A DNA stretch of 64,000 nt from an uncultured Acidimicrobiales bacterium (GTDB lineage: Bacteria > Actinomycetota > Acidimicrobiia > Acidimicrobiales > Aldehydirespiratoraceae): NCBI GenBank assembly GCA_951812975.1, contig CATOTC010000001.1, positions 1,644,001-1,708,000 on the forward strand, read 5' to 3'. The notes beneath the pieces were generated by a model that was not told the origin of the DNA, searched no databases, and saw nothing but the letters and a program-made list of their open reading frames with translations. This document shows, piece after piece, positions 9,404 to 20,600 of this stretch. The translations under genes and the position numbers were made by a program. Position 1 is the stretch's first letter; each line of letters opens with the position of its first letter.

Positions 9404-12400
9404 TTAGTTGTCGGGTTGGGGTTGTTGGGTGAAGTATCGGTACAGGAAAGTGGCGACTTGACCGCGGGTGGCTCGTTGGTGGGGGCAGAAGGTGTTTCCG
9501 CCGTCACAGCCTCTGGTGATGCCCTCGGCCGCGGCCCAGCCGGTGGCTTGTTGGTAGTAGGCCGATTCGTCTACGTCGTCGAAGCGCTCGTCGCCGGACA
9601 CTGCTGGTTCGGGCCGACCAGCGGCTCTCCATAGAAACGTCACGACGTGTGCGCGGGTGGCAATCAGGTCTGGGCAGAACCTGTCGGGTTCACAGCCTGT
9701 TGTGATGCCCTCGGCCGCGGCCCAGCCGGTGGCTTGTTGGTAGTAGGCCGATTCGTCTACGTCGTCGAAGCGCTCGTCGCCGGACACTGCTGGTTCGGGC
9801 CGACCAGCGGCTCTCCATAGAAACGTCACGACGTGTGCGCGGGTGGCAATCAGGTGTGGGCAGAACCTGTCGGGTTCACAGCCTGTTGTGATCTCGTTTT
9901 TCAGCATCCAGCCGACCGGGTCTACGAACCAGTCGTCTTCGTCGACGTCGTTGAAGCGCTGCGCCGCCGTCAGCGCCTCGCTGGACTCCTCCGCCTCACC
10001 ATCGCCGCCACCCATGCCGGGCTCCTCGACGTCGGTGATGTTGATCGTCAACGTAACCGTGTCATCGATGGTCGTGCTCGAGTCGATGGAGTCGGTGACT
10101 TCGATGACCACGATGTAGCTTGCGCGGACCTCGAAATCGATCGAGCCGCCGGCTTTGACGCTGATCTGGCCGGTGGCTGTGTCCAGCACGAAGTCCTCGT
10201 TGAACGCCGTGAGATCATCAGCTCCGCCCAAAGTCGCCTGTGCCACCGAGTAAGTCAGCGTGTCGCCGTCGGCGTCGCTGGCGCTGACCGCCGCACCCAC
10301 ATTGCCTGAAACAGTGTTCTCTGCCACAGTCCGCGACACCGACGTCTCGGCGAACGCGGCCGGCGAGTTTGCCGCGATGGAGCCTGTGGTGGCGGTGGCG
10401 GTCTTTCCTGAGCCGCGGCGCTCGGTGTAGGTGGCGGTGGCGCTCACCCACATGTTCTCGTCGTTGGATGTGAGGGTGTAGCTGGAGGCGGTCGCTCCGC
10501 TGATCGCGCTGAACGTCCCAGACGCTGTCGCCGCCCGGCTCCACACCCAAGTTACGCCGGTTACGTCGCCGTCGGGGTCAGTCACGTCCGCGGTCAGGGT
10601 CTCGCCGACCCGTGCTGTCCCCGACACTGTGACTGCGCCGGGCTCCTCGACGTCGCTGACGTTGATCGTCAACGTCACCGTGTCATCGATGGTCGTGCTC
10701 GAGTCGATGGAGTCGGTGACTTCGATGACCACGATGTAGCTTGCGCGGTCCTCGAAATCGATCGAGCCGTTTGCTTTGACGCTGATCTGGCCGGTGGCTG
10801 TGTCCAGCACGAAGTCCTCGTTGAACGCCGTGAGATTCTCGGCTCCGCCCGAAATCGAGGCCACCGAGACCGAGTAGGTCAGCGTGTCGCCGTCGGCGTC
10901 GGTGGCGCTGACCGCCGCACCCACATTGCCTGAAACAGTGTTCTCTGCCACAGTCCGCGACACCGACGCGGCGGCGAACGCGGCCGGCGAGTTCGCTGCG
11001 ATGGAGCCTGTGGTGGCGTTGGCGGTCTTTGCTGAGCCGCGGCGGTCGGTGTAGGTGGCGGTGGCGCGCACCCACATGTTCTCGTCGTTGGATGTGAGGG
11101 TGTAGCTGGAGGCGGTCGCTCCGCTGATCGCGCTGAACGTCCCAGACGCTGTCGCCGCCCGGCTCCACACCCAAGTTACGCCGGTTACGTCGCCGTCGGG
11201 GTCAGTCACGTCCGCGGTCAGGGTCTCGCCGACCCGTGCTGTCCCCGACACTGTGACTGCGCCGGGCTCCTCGACGTCGCTGACGTTGATCGTCAACGTC
11301 ACCGTGTCATCGATGGTCGTGCTCGAGTCGATGGAGTCGGTGACTTCGATGACCACGATGTAGCTTGCGCGGTCCTCGAAATCGATCGAGCCGTTTGCTT
11401 TGACGCTGATCTGGCCGGTGGCTGTGTCCAGCACGAAGTCCTCGTTGAACGCCGTGAGATTCTCGGCTCCGCCCGAAATCGAGGCCACCGAGACCGAGTA
11501 GGTCAGCGTGTCGCCGTCGGCGTCGGTGGCGCTGACCGCCGCACCCACATTGCCTGAAACAGTGTTCTCTGCCACAGTCCGCGACACCGACGCGGCGGCG
11601 AACGCGGCCGGCGAGTTCGCTGCGATGGAGCCTGTGGTGGCGTTGGCGGTCTTTGCTGAGCCGCGGCGGTCGGTGTAGGTGGCGGTGGCGCGCACCCACA
11701 TGTTCTCGTCGTTGGATGTGAGGGTGTAGCTGGAGGCGGTCGCTCCGCTGATCGCGCTGAACGTCCCAGACGCTGTCGCCGCCCGGCTCCACACCCAACC
11801 GACGCTGGTTACGTCGCCGTCGGGGTCAGTCACGTCCGCGGTCAGGGTCTCGCCGACCCGTGCTGTCCCCGACACTGTGACTGCGCCGGGCTCCTCGACG
11901 TCGCTGACGTTGATCGTCAACGTCACCGTGTCATCGATGGTCGTGCTCGAGTCGATGGAGTCGGTGACTTCGATGACCACGATGTAGCTTGCGCGGTCCT
12001 CGAAATCGATCGAGCCGTTTGCTTTGACGCTGATCTGGCCGGTGGCTGTGTCCAGCACGAAGTCCTCGTTGAATGCCGTGAGATCATCAGCTCCGCCCGA
12101 AGTCGCCTGTGCCACCGAGTAAGTCAGTGTGTCGCCGTCGGCGTCGGTGGCGCTGACCGCCGAACCCACATTGCCTGAAACAGTGTTCTCTGCCACAGTC
12201 CGCGACACCGACGTCTCGGCGAACGCGGCCGGCGAGTTCGCTGCGATGGGGCCTGTGGTGGCGTTGGCGGTCTTTGCTGAGCCGCGGCGTTCGGTGTAGG
12301 TGGCGGTGGCGCGCACCCACATGTTCTCGTCGTTGGATGTGAGGGTGTAGCTGGAGGCGGTCGCTCCGCTGATCGCGCTGAACGTCCCAGACGCTGTCGC

Positions 12401-14266
12401 CGCCCGGCTCCACACCCAAGTTACGCCGGTTACAACGCCGTCGGGGTCAGTCACGTTCGCGGTCAGGGTCTCGCCGACCCGTGCTGTCCCCGACACTGTG
12501 ACTGCGCCGGGCTCCTCGACGTCGCTGACGTTGATCGTCAACGTCACCGTGTCATCGATGGTCGTGCTCGAGTCGATGGAGTCGGTGACTTCGATGACCA
12601 CGATGTAGCTTGCGCGGTCCTCGAAATCGATCGAGGCGCCGGCTTTGACGCTGATCTGGCCGGTGGCTGTGTCCAGCACGAAGTCCTCGTTGAACGCCGT
12701 GAGATCATCAGCTCCGCCCGAAGTCGCCTGTGCCACCGAGTAAGTCAGTGTGTCGCCGTCGGCGTCGCTGGCGCTGACCGCCGAACCCACATTGCCTGAA
12801 ACAGTGGTCTCTGCCACAGTCCGCGACACCGACGCGTCGGCGAACGCGGCCGGCGAGTTCGCTGCGATGGGGCCTGTGGTGGCGTTGGCGGTCTTTGCTG
12901 AGCCGCGGCGGTCGGTGTAGGTGGCGGTGGCGCGCACCCACATGTTCTCGTCGTTGGATGTGAGGGTGTAGCTGGAGGCGGTCGCTCCGCTGATCGCGCT
13001 GAACGTCCCAGACGCTGTCGCCGCCCGGCTCCACACCCAAGTTACGCCGGTTACGTCGCCGTCGGGGTCAGTCACGTCCGCGGTCAGGGTCTCGCCGACC
13101 CGTGCTGTCCCCGACACTGTGACTGCGCCGAACTCCTCGACGTCGATGATTTGGATCGTCAACGTCACCGTGTCATCGATGGTCGAGTCCGGGGCGCCGA
13201 CGGAGTCTTTGGAGTCGGTGACTCCGATGTCGACGATGTAGCTTGCGCGGTCCTCGAAATCGATCGAGGCGCCGGCTTTGACGCTGACCTGGCCGGTGGC
13301 TGTGTCCAGCACGAAGTCCGCGTTGAACGCCGTGAGATCATCAGCTCCGCCCAAAGTCGCCTGTGCCACCGAGTAAGTCAGTGTGTCGCCGTCGGCGTCG
13401 CTGGCGCTGACCGCCGAACCCACATTGCCTGAAACAGTGTTCTCATCCACAGTCCGCGACACCGACGCGTCGGCGAACGCGGCCGGCGAGTTCGCTGCGA
13501 TGGAGCCTGTGGTGGCGTTGGCGGTCTTTCCTGAGCCGCGGCGGTCGGTGTAGGTGGCGGTGGCGCGCACCCACATGTTCTCGTCGTTGGATGTGAGGGT
13601 GTAGCTGGAGGCGGTCGCTCCGCTGATCGCGCTGAACGTCCCAGACACTGTCGCCGCCCGGCTCCACACCCAACCAACGCCGGTTACACCGCCGTCGGGG
13701 TCAGTCACGTCCGCGGTCAGGGTCTCGCCGACCCGTGCTGTCCCCGACACTGTGACTGCGCCGAACTCCTCGACATCGATGATTTGGATCGTCAACGTCA
13801 CCGTGTCATCGATGGTCGAGTCCGGGGCGCCGACGGAGTCTTTGGAGTCGGTGACTCCGATGTCGACGATGTAGCTTGCGCGGTCCTCGAAATCGATCGA
13901 GCCGTTTGCTTTGACGCTGACCTGGCCGGTGGCTGTGTCCAGCACGAAGTCCTCGTTGAACGCCGTGAGATCATCAGCTCCGCCCAAAGTCGCCTGTGCC
14001 ACCGAGTAAGTCAGTGTGTCGCCGTCGGCGTCGCTGGCGCTGACCGCCGCACCCACATTGCCTGAAACAGTGTTCTCATGCCAAACCCGAGTCGTCGTCG
14101 AGAGGGAGAACGCGGGCGGCGAGTTCGTTTGGGCCGACGCCGTGGACGGCACTTGGAGCAGCACAGCGACCAGCGCCAGCGCAACCACTGCCCGCACCAC
14201 AGTCACCGCGCCACGAAAGTAGCCGGCGACAGTTCTGCACCACACAAAGGCCACAGCTGTGGCCAA
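9404..14266 (-). CDS. Giant cell-surface protein: 7 cadherin-like and 6 Ig-like repeats plus C-terminal SLH domains
   Basis: Signal-like N-terminus; repeats of NSPAAFA..SVSRTVAENTVSGNVG...TVTLTINVSDVEEPGAVTVSGTARVGETLTADVTDPDGDVT; C-terminal FNDVDEDDWFVDPVGWMLKNEITTGCEPDRFCP SLH repeats. Start TTG. Confidence 0.88.
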   Translation of the reverse strand: MATAVAFVWCRTVAGYFRGAVTVVRAVVALALVAVLLQVPSTASAQTNSPPAFSLSTTTRVWHENTVSGNVGAAVSASDADGDTLTYSVAQATLGGADDLTAFNEDFVLDTATGQVSVKANGSIDFEDRASYIVDIGVTDSKDSVGAPDSTIDDTVTLTIQIIDVEEFGAVTVSGTARVGETLTADVTDPDGGVTGVGWVWSRAATVSGTFSAISGATASSYTLTSNDENMWVRATATYTDRRGSGKTANATTGSIAANSPAAFADASVSRTVDENTVSGNVGSAVSASDADGDTLTYSVAQATLGGADDLTAFNADFVLDTATGQVSVKAGASIDFEDRASYIVDIGVTDSKDSVGAPDSTIDDTVTLTIQIIDVEEFGAVTVSGTARVGETLTADVTDPDGDVTGVTWVWSRAATASGTFSAISGATASSYTLTSNDENMWVRATATYTDRRGSAKTANATTGPIAANSPAAFADASVSRTVAETTVSGNVGSAVSASDADGDTLTYSVAQATSGGADDLTAFNEDFVLDTATGQISVKAGASIDFEDRASYIVVIEVTDSIDSSTTIDDTVTLTINVSDVEEPGAVTVSGTARVGETLTANVTDPDGVVTGVTWVWSRAATASGTFSAISGATASSYTLTSNDENMWVRATATYTERRGSAKTANATTGPIAANSPAAFAETSVSRTVAENTVSGNVGSAVSATDADGDTLTYSVAQATSGGADDLTAFNEDFVLDTATGQISVKANGSIDFEDRASYIVVIEVTDSIDSSTTIDDTVTLTINVSDVEEPGAVTVSGTARVGETLTADVTDPDGDVTSVGWVWSRAATASGTFSAISGATASSYTLTSNDENMWVRATATYTDRRGSAKTANATTGSIAANSPAAFAAASVSRTVAENTVSGNVGAAVSATDADGDTLTYSVSVASISGGAENLTAFNEDFVLDTATGQISVKANGSIDFEDRASYIVVIEVTDSIDSSTTIDDTVTLTINVSDVEEPGAVTVSGTARVGETLTADVTDPDGDVTGVTWVWSRAATASGTFSAISGATASSYTLTSNDENMWVRATATYTDRRGSAKTANATTGSIAANSPAAFAAASVSRTVAENTVSGNVGAAVSATDADGDTLTYSVSVASISGGAENLTAFNEDFVLDTATGQISVKANGSIDFEDRASYIVVIEVTDSIDSSTTIDDTVTLTINVSDVEEPGAVTVSGTARVGETLTADVTDPDGDVTGVTWVWSRAATASGTFSAISGATASSYTLTSNDENMWVSATATYTERRGSGKTATATTGSIAANSPAAFAETSVSRTVAENTVSGNVGAAVSASDADGDTLTYSVAQATLGGADDLTAFNEDFVLDTATGQISVKAGGSIDFEVRASYIVVIEVTDSIDSSTTIDDTVTLTINITDVEEPGMGGGDGEAEESSEALTAAQRFNDVDEDDWFVDPVGWMLKNEITTGCEPDRFCPHLIATRAHVVTFLWRAAGRPEPAVSGDERFDDVDESAYYQQATGWAAAEGITTGCEPDRFCPDLIATRAHVVTFLWRAAGRPEPAVSGDERFDDVDESAYYQQATGWAAAEGITRGCDGGNTFCPHQRATRGQVATFLYRYFTQQPQPDN
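10447..11797. repeat. Two overlapping, apparently identical 624-bp-offset repeat units within the giant protein gene
   Basis: About 10447-11173 and 11071-11797 read identically line by line with offset 624; the track's antisense ORFs 10683..11174 and 11307..11798 have identical translations. Confidence 0.88.
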
Positions 14267-14641
14267 CTCTTAGCGACGAGTCATCTGGACACCTCCGGTC
14301 CCGGTGCGAGTCAAGCGCAGCCGGGCGGCCCCGAGAAACCGCCAGACCCTCCAACTCAAGGACGATAGTCAACTAGGCTCAAGGACAATAGTCGATATAG
14401 AAGACAGGATACAACCAGAGTCGAATAGAAGACAGGATACAACCAGGTAAACCGGTTAGTCAGCAGCCGAGCCGTCCGGGAGCAGCTTGGCTAGTCCCGC
14501 TCAGCCCAAACCGCATCTGTTAAAGACGCAGTTGAGATAACAGGTCGGTGAAAGAACCCCTGAGTTCTGCTGTCCGGCAGTGCCATGCAACCGTCACCTC
14601 TTCTTTGTCGTCGTTCTTGTCGTCGCTCCTTGACCCTCAAT

Positions 14642-17600
14642 CTATAGGCCTCGGGGTTGGGGTTGTTGGGTGAAGTATCGGTGCAGGAGCTCGGCTACTT
14701 GGGCGCGTGTTTCCGAGGTGTCCGGGCAGAACCGGTCGGCGGCACAGCCGCTGGTGATGGCGTTGGCGGCCATCCACTCCACTGCTGAGAAGTAGTATGC
14801 GTCGGTTGACACGTCTTGGAAGGTTGCTTCGGTCACCGTGTGGTGGTGGCCTGAGTACCGGTACAGGAAAGCGGCTAATTGACCGCGGGTGGCGTGTTGG
14901 TCGGGGCAGAAGATGGTTCCGTCGCCACAGCCTGTGGTGATGCCCTCGGCTGCGGCCCAGCCGACGGCTTGTTGGTAGTAGGCCGATTCGTCTACGTCAT
15001 CGAAGCGCTCGGTGCCGGTCACTGCTGGTTCGGGCCGACCCGCGGCTCTCCACAGAAACGTCACGAAGTGTGCGCGGGTGGCGATCCGGTGTGGGCAGAA
15101 CCTGTCGGGTTCACAGCCTGTTGTGATCTCGTTTTTCAGCATCCAGCCGACCGCGTGTGCGAACCAGTCGTCTTCGTCGACGTCGTTGAAGCGCTGCGCC
15201 GCCGTCAGCGCCTCGCTGGACTCCTTCGCCCCACCATCGCCGCCACCCGTGCCGGGCTCTTCGGCGTCGATGACGTTGATCGTCAGTGTGAGCGTGTCGT
15301 CGATGGCCGGGTCGTCAGCGTCGGCGGGGTCTTTGGAGTCGGTGATTGCGATGACCACGATGTAGCTTTCGCGGTCCTCGAAATCGATCAAAGCGCCGGC
15401 TTTGACACTGACCTGGCCGCTGGTTGCGTTCAACTCGAAGTCCTCGTTGAACGCCGCCAGATCATCAGCTCCGCCCGAAGCCGCCTGTGCCACCGAGTAG
15501 GTCAGCGTGTCGCCGTCGGCGTCGCTGGCAGCGACGGCCGCGCCTATATCGCCTGCAGCAGTGTTTTCTGCCACAGTCCGCCACACCGCTTCGGCGGTGA
15601 ACTCGGGCGGCGAGTTCGTCGCCGAAGCGGCTTGGATGGGGCCTTTGGTGGTGTTGGCGGTCTTTGCTGGGCCGCGGCGGTCGCTGTAAGTGGCGCTGGC
15701 GCGCACGTACATGTCTTCGTCGCTGGTTGTGAGCGTGTAGCTGGAGTTGGACTGCCCACTGATCGTGTTGAACGGCCCAGACATCGACGATGCCCGGCTC
15801 CACACCCAAACGACGCTGGTTACCCCGCCGTCGGGGTCAGCCAGCTCCGCGGACAGGGTCGGGCCGACCCGTGTTGTCCCCGACACTGTGACTGTGCCGG
15901 GCTCCTCGGCGTCGCTGACGTTGATCGTCAGTGTGGCCGTGTCATCGATGGCCGGGTCAACCGCGTCGGCGGGGTCTTTGGAGTCGGTGACTGCGATGAC
16001 CACGATGTAGCGTTCGCGGTCCTCGAAATCGATCGAGCCGCCGGCTTTGATGCTGATCTGGCCGCTGGTTGGGTTCAGCTCGAAGTCCTCGTTGAACGCG
16101 ACGAGATCATCAGCTCCGCCCGAAGCCGCCTGTGCCACCGAGTAGATCAGTGTGTCGTTGTCGGCGTCGCTGGCAGTGACCGCCGCACCCACATCGCCCG
16201 CAGCAGTGTTTTCTGCCACAGTCCGCGACGCCGACGCCGAGTCGAACTCGGGCGGCGAGTTCGACGCCGAGGCGGTTTGGATGGGGCCTTTGGTGGTGTT
16301 GGCGGTCTTTGCGTCACCGCGGCGGTCGCTGTAAGTGGCGCTGGCGCGCACGTACATGTCCTCGTCGCTGGTTGTGAGCGTGTAGCTGGAGTTGGACTGC
16401 CCACTGATCGCGCTGAACGACCCAGACAACGACGATGCCCGGCTCCACACCCAAACGACGCTGGTCACCCCGCCGTCGGGGTCAGCCAGCTCCGCGGACA
16501 GGGTCCGGCCGACCCGTGTTGTCCCCGACACTTTGACTGTGCCGGGCTCCTCGGCGTCGCTGACGTTGATCGTCAACGTCACCGTGTCATCGATGGCCGG
16601 GTCGTCAGCGTCGGCGGGGTCTTTGGAGTCGGTGACTGCGATGACCACGATGTAGCGTTCGCGGTCTTCGAAATCGATGGAGGCGCCGGCTTTGATGCTG
16701 ATCTGGCCGGTGGTTGCGTTCAACTCGAAGTCCTCGTTGAACGCGGCGAGATCATCGGCTCCGCCCGAAGCTGCCTGTGTCACCGAGTAGGTCAGTGTGT
16801 CGTTGTCGGCGTCGCTGGCAGTGACCGCCGCGCCCACATCGCCTGCAGCAGTGTTTTCTGCCACCGTCCGCGACGCCGACGCCGCGGTGAACTCGGCCGG
16901 GGAGTTCGCCGTGATGGGGCCTTTGGTGGTGTTGGCGGTCTTTGCTGGGCCGCGGCGGTCGCTGTAGGTGGCGGTGGCGCGCACGTACATGTCTTCGTCG
17001 CTGGTTGTGAGCGTGTAGCTGGAGTTGGACTGCCCGCTGATCGTGTTGAACGGCCCAGACATCGACGATGCCCGGCTCCACACCCAAACGACGCTGGTTA
17101 CCCCGCCGTCGGGGTCAGCCACCTCCGCGGACAAGGTCCGGCCGACCCGTGTTGTCCCCGACACTGTGACTGTGCCGGGCTCCTCGGCGTCGCTGACGTT
17201 GATCGTCAGTGTGGCCGTGTCATCGATGGCCGGGTCAACCGCGTCGGCGGGGTCTTTGGAGTCGGTGACTGCGATGACCACGATGTAGCGTTCGCGGTCC
17301 TCGAAATCGATCGAGCCGCCGGCTTTGATGCTGATCTGGCCGCTGGTTGAGTTCAGCTCGAAGTCCTCGTTGAACGCAACCAGATCATCAGCTCCGCCCG
17401 AAGCCGCCTGTGCCACCGAGTAGATCAGCGTGTCGTTGTCGGCGTCGCTGGCAGTGACCGCCGCACCCACATCGCCTCCAGCAGTGTTTTCTGCCACCGT
17501 CCGCGACACCGACGCGGCGGAGAACTCGGCCGGCGAGTTCGACGCCGAGGCGGCTTGGATGGGGCCTTTGGTGGTGTTGGCGGTCTTTGCTGGGCCGCGG

Positions 17601-20600
17601 CGGTCGCTGTAAGTGGCGCTGGCGCGCACGTACATGTCCTCGTCGCTGGGTGTGAGCGTGTAGCTGGAGTTGGACTGCCCGCTGATCGTGTTGAACGGCC
17701 CAGACATCGACGACGCCCGGCTCCACACCCAAACGACGCTGGTCACACCACCGTCGGGGTCAGCCACCTCCGCGGACAAGGTAAAGCCGACCCGTGTTGT
17801 CCCCGACACTGTGACTGTGCCGGGCTCCTCGGCGTCGATGACGTTGATCGTCAACGTCACCGTGTCATCAATGGCCGGGTCGTCAGCGTCGCCGGGGTCT
17901 TTTTTGTCGGTGACTGCGATGACCACGATGTAGCTTTCGCGGTCCTCGAAATCGATCAAAGCGCCGGCTTTGACACTGATCTGGCCGCTGGTTGGGTTCA
18001 GCTCGAAGTCCTCGTTGAACGCCGCGAGATCATCAGCTCCGCCCGAAGCCGCCTGTGCCACCGAGTAGGTCAGCGTGTCGCCGTCGGCGTCGCTGGCGCT
18101 GACCGCCGCGCCTATATTGCCTGAAGCAGTGTTCTCTGCCACGGGCCGCGACACCGACGCGGCGTCGAACTTGGCCGGCGAGTTCGCCGTGATGGGGCCT
18201 TTGGTGGTGTTGGCGGTCTTTGCTGGGCCGCGGCGGTCGCTGTAAGTGGCGCTGGCGCGTACGTACATGTCTTCGTCGCTGGATGTGAGCGTGTAGCTGG
18301 AGTTGGACTGCCCACTGATCGCGCTGAACGACCCAGACAACGACGACGCCCGGCTCCACACCCAAACGACGCTGGTCACGCCGCCGTCGGGGTCAGCCAC
18401 CTCCGCGGACAGGGTCCGGCCGACCCGTGTTGTCCCCGACACTGTGACTGTGCCGGGCTCCTCGGCGTCGCTGACGTTGATCGTCAACGTCACCGTGTCA
18501 TCGATGGCCGGGTCAACAGCGTCGGCGGAGTTTTTGGAGTCGGTGACTGCGATGACCACGATGTAGCTTTCGCGGTCCTCGAAATCGATCGAGCCGCCGG
18601 CTTTGATGCTGATCTGGCCGCTGGTTGGGTTCAGCTCGAAGTCCTCGTTGAACGCCGCCAGATCATCAGCTCCGCCCGAAGCCGCCTGTGCCACCGAGTA
18701 AGTCAGCGTGTCGCCGTCGGCGTCGCTGGCGGTGACCGCCGCGACCGCAGCAGTGTTCTCTGCCACAGTCCACGACGTCGACGTCTCGGCGAACTCGGGC
18801 GGCGAGTTCGAGGTCTCGGTGAACTCGGGCGGGGAGTTCGCTTGGATGGGGCCTGTGGTGGTGTTGGCGGTCTTTGCGTCACCGCGGCGGTCGCTGTAGG
18901 TGGCGGTGGCGCGCACGTACATGTCCTCGTCGCTGGTTGTGAGGGTGTAGTTGGAGTTGGACTGTCCGCTGATCGTGTTGAACGGCCCAGACGTCGACGA
19001 CGCCCGGCTCCACACCCAAACGACGCTGGTTACGTCGCCGTCGGGGTCAGCCACGTCCGCGGACAGGGTCCGGCCGACCCGTGTTGTCCCCGACACTGTG
19101 ACTGTGCCGGGCTCCTCGGCGTCGATGACGTTGATCGTCAACGTCACCGTGTCGTCGATGGTCGGGTCCACAGCGTCGGCGGGGTCTTTTTTGTCGGTGA
19201 CTGCGATGACCACGATGTAGCTTTGGCGGTCCTCGAAATCGATCGAGGCGCCGCTGTTGATGCTGATCTGGCCGGTGGTTACGTTCAGCTCGAAGTCCTC
19301 GTTGAACGCAACCAGATCATCAGCCCCGCCCGAAGCCGCCTGTGCCACCGAGTAGGTCAGCGTGTCGCCGTCGGCGTCTCTGGCAGTGACCGCCGCAACG
19401 ACATCGCCTGAAGCAGTGTTTTCTGCCACAGTCCGCGACACCGACGCCTCGTCGAACTTGGCCGGCGAGTTCGCCGTGATGGGGCCTGTGGTGGTGTTGG
19501 CGGTCTTTGCGTCACCGCGGCGGTCGCTGTAAGTGGCGCTGGCGCGTACGTACATGTCTTCGTCGCTGGTTGTGAGCGTGTAGTTGGAGTTGGACTGTCC
19601 GCTGATCGTGTTGAACGGCCCAGACATCGACGACGCCCTGCTCCACACCCAAACGACGCTGGTCACACCGCCGTCGGGGTCAGCCACCTCCGCGGACAGG
19701 GTCCGGCCGACCCGTGTTGTCCCCGACACTGTGACTGTGCCGGGCTCTTCGGCGTCGCTGACGTTGATCGTCAACGTGGCCGTGTCATCAATGGCCGGGT
19801 CAACCGCGTCGCCGGGGTCTTTGGAGTCGGTGACTGCGATGACCACGATGTAGCTTTCGCGGTCCTCGAAATCGATCGAGCCGACGCTTTTGATGCTGAT
19901 CTGGCCGCTGGTTGCGTTCAGCTCGAAGTCCTCGTTGAACGCAACCAGATCATCAGCCCCGCCCGAAGCCGCCTGTGCCACCGAGTAGGTCAGCGTGTCG
20001 CCGTCGGCGTCGCTGGCAGCGACCGCCTCACCCACATCGCCTGAAGCAGTGTTCTCTGCCACAGTCCGCGACACCGACGTGTCGGCGAACTCCGCCGGCG
20101 AGTTCGCCGCGATGGGGCCTTTGGTGGTGTTGGCAGTCTTTGCGTCACCGCGGCGGTCGCTGTAAGTGGCGCTGGCGCGCACGTACATGTCTTCGTCGCT
20201 GGTTGTGAGCGTGTAGCTGGAGTTGGACTGCCCACTGATCGCGCTGAACGGCCCAGACATCGACGATGCCCGGCTCCACACCCAAACGACGCTGGTTACG
20301 TCGCCGTCGGGGTCAGCCAGCTCCGCGGACAGGGTCCGGCCGACCCGTGTTGTCCCCGACACTGTGACTGTGCCGGGCTCTTCGGCGTCGCTGACGTTGA
20401 TCGTCAACGTCACCGTGTCATCAATGGCCGGGTCAACCGCGTCGCCGGAGTCTTTGGAGTCGGTGACTGCGATGACCACGATGTAGCTTTCGCGGTCCTC
20501 GAAATCGATCGAGGCGCCGCTGTTGATGCTGATCTGGCCGCTGGTTGGGTTCAGCTCGAAGTCCTCGTTGAACGCAACCAGATCATCAGCCCCGCCCGAA

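Noticed and set aside
10020-14090. CRISPR or satellite array interpretation of the long repeats
   Set aside because: Units are ~620-630 bp, coding, and form cadherin/Ig-like domains in one open frame.
14879-17350. 823-aa plus-strand ORF and the many 87-117 aa ORFs (14.9-25.6 kb) in the track
   Set aside because: They are antisense or shifted-frame shadows of the 3830-aa repeat protein; periodic composition keeps alternative frames open.
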